DNA of 64,000 nucleotides from Siccirubricoccus soli. GTDB taxonomy: Bacteria > Pseudomonadota > Alphaproteobacteria > Acetobacterales > Acetobacteraceae. The notes under the pieces were generated by a model, which ran no database searches, was not told the origin of the DNA, and saw nothing but the letters and a program-made list of their open reading frames with translations. A program made the translations under genes and the position numbers. How positions within the stretch are numbered: the stretch's first letter is position 1; each line of letters starts with the position of its first letter. Location of the stretch: positions 1 through 64,000 of the forward strand of contig NZ_JAMZIK010000006.1 of assembly GCF_024178315.1 (NCBI RefSeq). The letters run 5' to 3'. Shown piece after piece: positions 59,393-64,000 of this stretch.

Positions 59393-60478
59393 ATGGACAG
59401 ACGCAGCATGCTGGCGGCGGGCGCCGTCCCGGCGGCGCTCGGCCTGGCCGCGCCGGCCCTGGCGCAGACCCGCCCCAAGGTGAGCTGGCGCCTCACCTCC
59501 AGCTTTCCGCGCAACCTGGATACGCTCTACGGCGCCGCGACCACCTTCGCGCGCATGGTCAGCGAGGCCACGGATGGCGACTTCACCATCCGCATCTTCT
59601 CCCCGGGCGAGATCGTGCCCGCGCTCGAGGCGCGGGAGGCGACCTCCAAGGGCTTCGTCGAGAGCTGCTTCACCGCCTCCTCCTACTCCATCGGCACCGA
59701 CCCGGCCTTCATGTTCGGCACCGTGCTGCTGTTCGGCCTGAACAGCCGGCAGCAGATGGCCTATCTGTACGAGCTGGGCGGCAACGAGAAGCTGAACCGC
59801 CTACTCTACGCCAAGCACGACGTGCTGTGCTGGCCGCTGATCAGCACCGGCGCGCAGATGGGCGGCTGGTTCCGCAAGGAGATCCGCTCGCCCGAGGATC
59901 TGAAGGGGCTGAAATTCCGCATCGGCGGGCTGGCGGGCCATGTGTTCCAGCGCCTCGGCAGCGTGCCGCAGCAGATCGCGGCGGGCGACATCTATCCCTC
60001 GCTGGAGCGCGGGACGATCGACGCGGCCGAGTGGATCGGACCCTATGACGACGAGAAGCTCGGCCTCTACAAGGTCGCGCCCTATTACTACTACCCCGGC
60101 TGGTGGGAGGGGACGGGCATCCTCTCCCTCATCGTCAACAAGCAGAAATACGAGGAGCTGCCGCCCGCCTACCGCAGCATCGTGCAGACGGCGGCGGCGG
60201 CCACCACCTCGCTCGGCCTCGCCAAATACGATGCGCTGAACCCGCAGGCGCTGAGGCGGCTGGTGGCGGCGGGGGCGCAGCTCCGGCCCTTCCCGCAATC
60301 GGTGCTCGATGCCTGCTTCGACGAGACGACGAAGATGCATGAGGAGTACTCGCGGGCGGACCCGGTTTATGCCGAGATCTACCGGGAGATGACGGCGTTC
60401 CGGCAGGAGGCCTATCAATGGCTCCAGCTCTCGGAATACGCCTTCGACAGCTACCAGATCCGCCGACTGCGGCGCTGA
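59393..60478 (+). CDS. TRAP transporter substrate-binding protein (DctP type, TakP-like)
   Basis: Periplasmic protein of 361 residues with signal RRSMLAAGAVPAALGLAAPALAQ. Family segments: WRLTSSFPRNLDTLYGAA, GDFTIRIFSPGEIVPA, SPEDLKGLKFRIGGLAGHVFQRLG with the ligand-binding arginine (FRIGG), and IYPSLERGTIDAAEWIGPYDDEKLG. It resembles 2-oxo-acid binders such as TakP. No DctQ/DctM genes are adjacent. The fused permease at 51804 is TAXI-type and probably not its partner. It follows the PanE-like gene by 97 nt, and a 2-oxo-acid link between the two is possible. Confidence 0.92.
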   Translation: MDRRSMLAAGAVPAALGLAAPALAQTRPKVSWRLTSSFPRNLDTLYGAATTFARMVSEATDGDFTIRIFSPGEIVPALEAREATSKGFVESCFTASSYSIGTDPAFMFGTVLLFGLNSRQQMAYLYELGGNEKLNRLLYAKHDVLCWPLISTGAQMGGWFRKEIRSPEDLKGLKFRIGGLAGHVFQRLGSVPQQIAAGDIYPSLERGTIDAAEWIGPYDDEKLGLYKVAPYYYYPGWWEGTGILSLIVNKQKYEELPPAYRSIVQTAAAATTSLGLAKYDALNPQALRRLVAAGAQLRPFPQSVLDACFDETTKMHEEYSRADPVYAEIYREMTAFRQEAYQWLQLSEYAFDSYQIRRLRR

Positions 60479-60847
60479 TGGCCGGCCTGCTCCGCATGCC
60501 GGGTTCCGGCCGGAAGAGCGGGCAGGCCTGACACCTTGGGACAGCGTCCTGCGGTGACGCTGCTCCAGGCACGGCAGGGCGCAGCGCAGCCTGCGCGGGG
60601 CGGGCCGGGGCCGCGCAGCGCGCGCCGGCGACGCAGCGCAGGGGCCGCGGATCCCGGAGGACAGACATAGGAGGCAGGCGGCCGCATGGCGCACCCGCCC
60701 CGCATCGCACGCGCCACACCAATCATCCGCTGGCCGCCCGACATTCCGCCGGCGCGGCAGGGCCAAGGGCGCATGGCGCGACGCAGCCGCCCGCCCCCTC
60801 CGGCGTTGCACGCGGACCGCCCGCGCCGTCTCCGCAGGAGTGTCCTC
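60479..60847. other. Gap with a hairpin and a second strong ribosome site
   Basis: GGCCTGC near 60483 and GCAGGCC near 60524 bound a nested GC-rich stem-loop after the DctP stop. AGGAGG at 60669-60674 precedes an ATG at 60686 that is in frame with the next SDR gene and would add 54 Arg/Pro-rich residues. The later start at 60848 gives a normal SDR N-terminus and is preferred. Confidence 0.4.
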
Positions 60848-61675
60848 ATGAGCCAGGCCCAACGTCCCCTCGCCATCGTCACCGGCGCCTCCACCGGCAT
60901 CGGCCGGGAGCTGGCCAAGGTCTGCGCCCGGGAGGGCTTCGACCTGCTGATCTCCGCCGACGAGCCGGAGATCGAGGCTGCCGCGCAGGAACTCCGCGGG
61001 CTCGGCGCCGGCGTGGAGGCGGTGCAGGCCGACCTCGCCACCACCGAGGGCGTGGACAAGCTCCTCGCCGCCCTCCGCGGCCGTCCGGTGGAGGCGCTGC
61101 TGGCCAATGCCGGCCGCGGGCTGGGCAAGGGGTTCCTGGACCAGGACTGGCAGGCGGTCCGCCACGTCATCGACACCAACGTCACCGGCACGCTCTACCT
61201 GATCCAGCAAGTCGGGCGCGGAATGCGGGCGCGGGGCCAGGGGCGGATCCTCATCACCGGCTCCATCGCCGGCTTCATCCCGGGCACCTACCAGGCGGTG
61301 TACAACGCCTCCAAATCCTTCCTCGACAGCTTCTCCTTCGCCCTGCGGCAGGAGGTGCAGGACCAGGGCATCACCGTCACCTGCCTGATGCCGGGCGCCA
61401 CCGAGACCGAGTTCTTCGAGCGCGCCGAGCTGATGGACACCAAGATCGGCCAGTCGAAGAAGGACGACCCGGCGGATGTAGCGGAGACCGGCTTCAAGGC
61501 CATGATGCGCGGCGAGGGCGACGTGGTGACCGGCTGGAGGAACAAGCTGCAGACCGCCATCGCCTCGGTGACGCCGGCCGGCATGCTGGCGGAGCAGCAC
61601 CGCAAGACGGCCGCGCCGGGCACCGGCAGCAAGCCCGCCGCCGAGGCCATCCGGGAGAAGGACATGGAGCGGTGA
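60848..61675 (+). CDS. Short-chain dehydrogenase/reductase
   Basis: NAD(P)-dependent SDR of 275 residues: IVTGASTGIGRELAKV cofactor motif, ANAGRG (NAG motif), Ser in ITGSIAGFIPG and the YNASK active site, then LMPGATETEFFERAEL. The closest general type is the fungal/bacterial ketoreductase-like DltE/YqjQ group. The C-terminal 40 residues (GMLAEQHRKTAAPGTGSK) are hydrophilic. Start at 60848 with AGGAG 8 nt upstream. Substrate unknown. Confidence 0.88.
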   Translation: MSQAQRPLAIVTGASTGIGRELAKVCAREGFDLLISADEPEIEAAAQELRGLGAGVEAVQADLATTEGVDKLLAALRGRPVEALLANAGRGLGKGFLDQDWQAVRHVIDTNVTGTLYLIQQVGRGMRARGQGRILITGSIAGFIPGTYQAVYNASKSFLDSFSFALRQEVQDQGITVTCLMPGATETEFFERAELMDTKIGQSKKDDPADVAETGFKAMMRGEGDVVTGWRNKLQTAIASVTPAGMLAEQHRKTAAPGTGSKPAAEAIREKDMER

Positions 61676-61961
61676 AGCAACGCGGTGCCATGCCGGGCGC
61701 GACGGCGTGACACCGCTGCAGCCACCGGCTTGGGGCATGGCCCGAGCCGCCGGGCGATTGCGCTCCGCGCAAATGCCCCTGACCCCGGCATCCTCCTGAA
61801 CGGGCGGACCGGGCCACTGCCGCCCATGCGCCAGCGCCGCGATCTCGCCAGGCGAGGTCGCCACCTCCCGGCAGGCAGCCGCCCCGGCTCGCGATACCAG
61901 CCCATGCGGCGCCCCCGGCGAACCGGGCGAAACGATACGTCCGCCGCAGCGTTCCCCCGGC
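61676..61961. other. Gene-free stretch with one short hairpin
   Basis: 286 bp without a credible gene. GCGATCTCGCC (61839-61849) and GGCGAGGTCGC (61851-61861) form an imperfect stem with a 1-nt centre. Confidence 0.4.
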
Positions 61962-62696
61962 ATGCGCCGCCTCCTCCGCCTGCTCCTGCTCCTGCTGCCT
62001 GTCTCCGCCTCGGCCGCCGGATTCGACGAATTCCAGGTCTTCGACGGCCGCATCGGGGAGCCGGGAAGCTTCGACCTGAACCAGCATTTCAATGCCGGCC
62101 GGCGGGGCCGGCTGGGCGAGGGCGCGCCGCGCAACGGCCTGCTGCTGGAGACGGAGATCGGCTACGCCACCGCGCCCTGGCATGAGGTGGCGGTCTATAT
62201 CCCGGTGGCGCGGGAATTCTCCGGCGACACCTTCGGCGGCGGCTTCAAGCTGCGCAACAGCTTCGTCGTCCCCGGCGCCGGCGACCGCCCCTTCGCCTAT
62301 GGCTTCGACGTGGAACTGCGCCACCAATCCTACCGCTTCGCGGAGGCGGATTGGGCGGTGACCCTGCGGCCGATCCTCGACCTGCGGCATGGCCCCTGGC
62401 AGCTCATCCTCAACCCGGCGGTGGAATTCCCGCTCGGCCGCGGTGGCCCGTCCTTCGCGCCGGCGCTGCGTGGGGTCCGGCAGGTGGCGGAGCGGGTCTG
62501 GCTCGGGGTGGAGCACTACATGGAATTCGGCCGCATCGACCGGCCGGAGGCGCCCCGCGGCCAGGCGCACCAGCTTTTCGTGACGGTCGATTTCCGGCTG
62601 ACGGAGAAGGTCGGGCTGCATCTGGGCCTTGGCCACGGGCTGACCCATGCCAGCGACCGCTGGGCCGGCAAGGTGATCCTCAGCGTCGATTTCTGA
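61962..62696 (+). CDS. Hypothetical exported beta-barrel-like protein
   Basis: Protein of 244 residues with signal peptide RRLLRLLLLLLPVSASAA. The mature part alternates polar and hydrophobic residues in repeated strands (LLETEIGYATAPWHEVAVYIPVA, AYGFDVELRHQSYRF, ERVWLGVEHYMEFG, LFVTVDFRLTEKVGLHLGLGHGL) and ends KVILSVDF with a terminal Phe, all typical of small outer-membrane barrels. The specific family is not recognised; similar proteins are labelled hypothetical. It is a single gene before the tRNA. Confidence 0.75.
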   Translation: MRRLLRLLLLLLPVSASAAGFDEFQVFDGRIGEPGSFDLNQHFNAGRRGRLGEGAPRNGLLLETEIGYATAPWHEVAVYIPVAREFSGDTFGGGFKLRNSFVVPGAGDRPFAYGFDVELRHQSYRFAEADWAVTLRPILDLRHGPWQLILNPAVEFPLGRGGPSFAPALRGVRQVAERVWLGVEHYMEFGRIDRPEAPRGQAHQLFVTVDFRLTEKVGLHLGLGHGLTHASDRWAGKVILSVDF

Positions 62697-62771
62697 GGCG
62701 TGGCGCGGGCACGCCCCGCCGCCGACAGGGATTGCGCCCCGACCCAGTCAGCCTCGCATGTGTTGGAAATC

Positions 62772-62846
62772 TGGAGCGGGCGATGGGAATCGAACCCACG
62801 ACATTCAGCTTGGGAAGCTGACGTTCTACCTCTGAACTACGCCCGC
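62772..62846 (-). tRNA. tRNA-Gly (anticodon CCC)
   Basis: Complete cloverleaf on the minus strand. Acceptor GCGGGCG/CGCCCGC, D-arm GTTC-AGAGGTA-GAAC, anticodon stem CAGC/GCTG with loop TTCCCAA (anticodon CCC), T-arm GTGGG-TTCGATT-CCCAT, discriminator T and encoded CCA. It reads GGG codons, useful in this GC-rich genome. Confidence 0.95.
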
Positions 62847-62888
62847 CCAGAGCCCCGACTGTAGCCGCCCCGCCGCAGGCCGGCAACC

Positions 62889-64000
62889 TCAGCGCAGCAC
62901 CTCGCGGAAGCCGCGGCCCAGCGCCTCCATCCGCCCGTCCCGCACCACCTCCCAGAGCGGGTTGTCCACTGCCAGCCGCTGCCCGCCATCCCGCACCACC
63001 GGGCGGATCACCGCCTCGGCCCGGCTCGCCGTCTGCGGGCCGAGAAGCTGCAAGGGAATGCGGAGGAAGATGCCCTTGTCGAAGCTGCCCTCCCCGAAGC
63101 GGCTGTAGGGGATGTTGGTGAAGGTGGCGAAGGCCCCCACCTCGATCCCGCTGTCGAAGCGCCGGCCGAGCTCAATGGTCCCGCCCCAATCCCCGGCCAG
63201 GTAGCGCCCCGCCCGCAGCACGCCATAGAGGTTCCACACCGGCAGATCGGCGTAGAGCGAGGCATGGCCGGTGGTGACCGAGTAGTTCCGCACCGCCAGC
63301 CGCCCGCGGAATTCGCGCTGCACCACCCAGCCCAGATCCAGCCCCAGGGCAAAAGGCCGGTCCACCGGCCGCCACAGCACCTCACCCTGTACCCCGGTGA
63401 ACATCGGCTCCAGCAGCCCCGCCGTCACCCGGGCGAAGACATCCGGCGCGGGGGTCCAGAGCCGCTCGGCATAGAGGGTCGGGATGGAGGTCTTCCCCTC
63501 CTGCGCATAGCGCGCCACGTCGCTGCGGACATGCGGCAGCCGGCTGTCGGAGGGGCTGGCGCGGTCCAGATTGCCCGCCACCGCCTGGGCCAGGCTGCCG
63601 GCCAGGGCGAAGCCATCCCCCAAGCCCAGCCGCACCCCCGCCCCCAGCCCTGCCTGCCAGCCGACATTCACCCGCGGGTCGCCGAGCTTCAGCGCCAAGC
63701 GCGGCGCCATCCCCCAGTCGAGCACCGGCCCCTGGCCGGGAAAGTGCGCCGCCGCCACCGGCTGCAGGGTGCTGGTCGCCACCATCTCCTCGGCGCTGCC
63801 GCGGCCGGTGGCGGCGGCCTCCATCGCCTGCCGCAGCAGCACCAGGCTGGCAATCGGCATCCCGGCGCGATGCCACTCCACCCGCAGCATCTCGACCTCC
63901 GGCGGCAGGTGCGGCTGCACCGCCCGCGCCACCCGGCCCGCCACCTGCGCCAGGGTCGCGTAGCGCCCGCCCTCCACGCCGATCCGCGCCTCGGTGCCGG
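62889..64000 (-). CDS. YjbH-domain exopolysaccharide protein, 3' part (gene runs off the window)
   Basis: The C-terminal 370 or so residues are visible; the frame stays open to base 64000, so the start lies outside. EARIGVEGGRYATLAQVAGRVARAVQPHLPPEVE, VEWHRAGMPIASLVLLRQAMEAAATG, barrel-like strands (LYGVLRAGRYLAGDWGGTIELGRRFD, VGAFATFTNIPYSRFGEGSFDKGIFLRIPLQLL) and the end match YjbH. YjbH is an outer-membrane protein of a polysaccharide export locus and is usually adjacent to YjbE/F/G. Here only YjbF is also found, 8 kb away on the other strand. Confidence 0.82.
   Translation of the reverse strand, partial: GTEARIGVEGGRYATLAQVAGRVARAVQPHLPPEVEMLRVEWHRAGMPIASLVLLRQAMEAAATGRGSAEEMVATSTLQPVAAAHFPGQGPVLDWGMAPRLALKLGDPRVNVGWQAGLGAGVRLGLGDGFALAGSLAQAVAGNLDRASPSDSRLPHVRSDVARYAQEGKTSIPTLYAERLWTPAPDVFARVTAGLLEPMFTGVQGEVLWRPVDRPFALGLDLGWVVQREFRGRLAVRNYSVTTGHASLYADLPVWNLYGVLRAGRYLAGDWGGTIELGRRFDSGIEVGAFATFTNIPYSRFGEGSFDKGIFLRIPLQLLGPQTASRAEAVIRPVVRDGGQRLAVDNPLWEVVRDGRMEALGRGFREVLR

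Overview
The window is a 64 kb piece of a very GC-rich (roughly 70-75% by eye) bacterial chromosome. The gene content fits an alphaproteobacterium of the Acetobacteraceae, close to Roseomonas: Bug/TctC-type solute-binding proteins, a fused TRAP permease, the ispH-thrB-rnhA and accD-folC arrangements, a tandem glycine riboswitch ahead of gcvT-gcvH-gcvP, and abundant palindromic intergenic repeats. The taxonomic call is inference from gene content. I see no prophage, insertion sequence, CRISPR array or rRNA operon. One tRNA gene is present, tRNA-Gly(CCC).

Layout. 0-9 kb: scattered housekeeping and envelope genes (ICMT-like methyltransferase, Bug protein, AlkA-like glycosylase, metallophosphoesterase, FKBP isomerase, esterase plus EamA exporter, quinone oxidoreductase, LivK-type binding protein). 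9-13.4 kb: an unusual minus-strand group of animal-type haem peroxidase, lipoprotein and two-domain wall hydrolase, headed by an AT-rich promoter region with a perfect 12-bp inverted repeat. 13.4-18.3 kb: Bug protein, UgpC-UgpE-UgpA-like ABC importer with no binding protein, and a response regulator with a degenerate receiver. 18.9-21.1 kb: overlapping enolase-superfamily and xylose-isomerase-like genes. 21.3-26.4 kb: a MarR gene divergent from a NicX-like dioxygenase, alpha/beta hydrolase, acyl-CoA dehydrogenase and CoA ligase, a probable N-heterocycle catabolic operon. 26.5-35 kb: folC-accD, LysR/TauE, rnhA-thrB-ispH. 35.2-41.4 kb: glycine riboswitch and glycine cleavage operon, then formamidase. 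41.8-49.8 kb: esterase-autotransporter, SDR, exported Mn-type SOD, an ABC ATPase with broken catalytic motifs, DUF883 plus YqjE-like pair, HIBYL-CoA hydrolase. 50.2-54.8 kb: OprP-type porin plus fused TRAP permease, YjbF lipoprotein. 54.8-64 kb: polyprenyl-phosphate sugar transferase, arsR-arsC-acr3, ketopantoate reductase, DctP, SDR, small beta-barrel, tRNA-Gly, and the C-terminal part of YjbH running off the end.

The most distinctive non-coding signal is a family of about 105-bp twin-hairpin elements. Five copies begin 2-3 nt after a stop codon in the orientation of the preceding gene; a sixth, more diverged copy begins 8 nt after. Stem bases differ between copies in compensating ways. At least three other dispersed palindromic repeat types are also present. 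The strongest candidates for something undescribed are this repeat family, the peroxidase/lipoprotein/wall-hydrolase locus, the nicX-like operon joined to CoA-ester chemistry, and the catalytically degenerate ABC ATPase.
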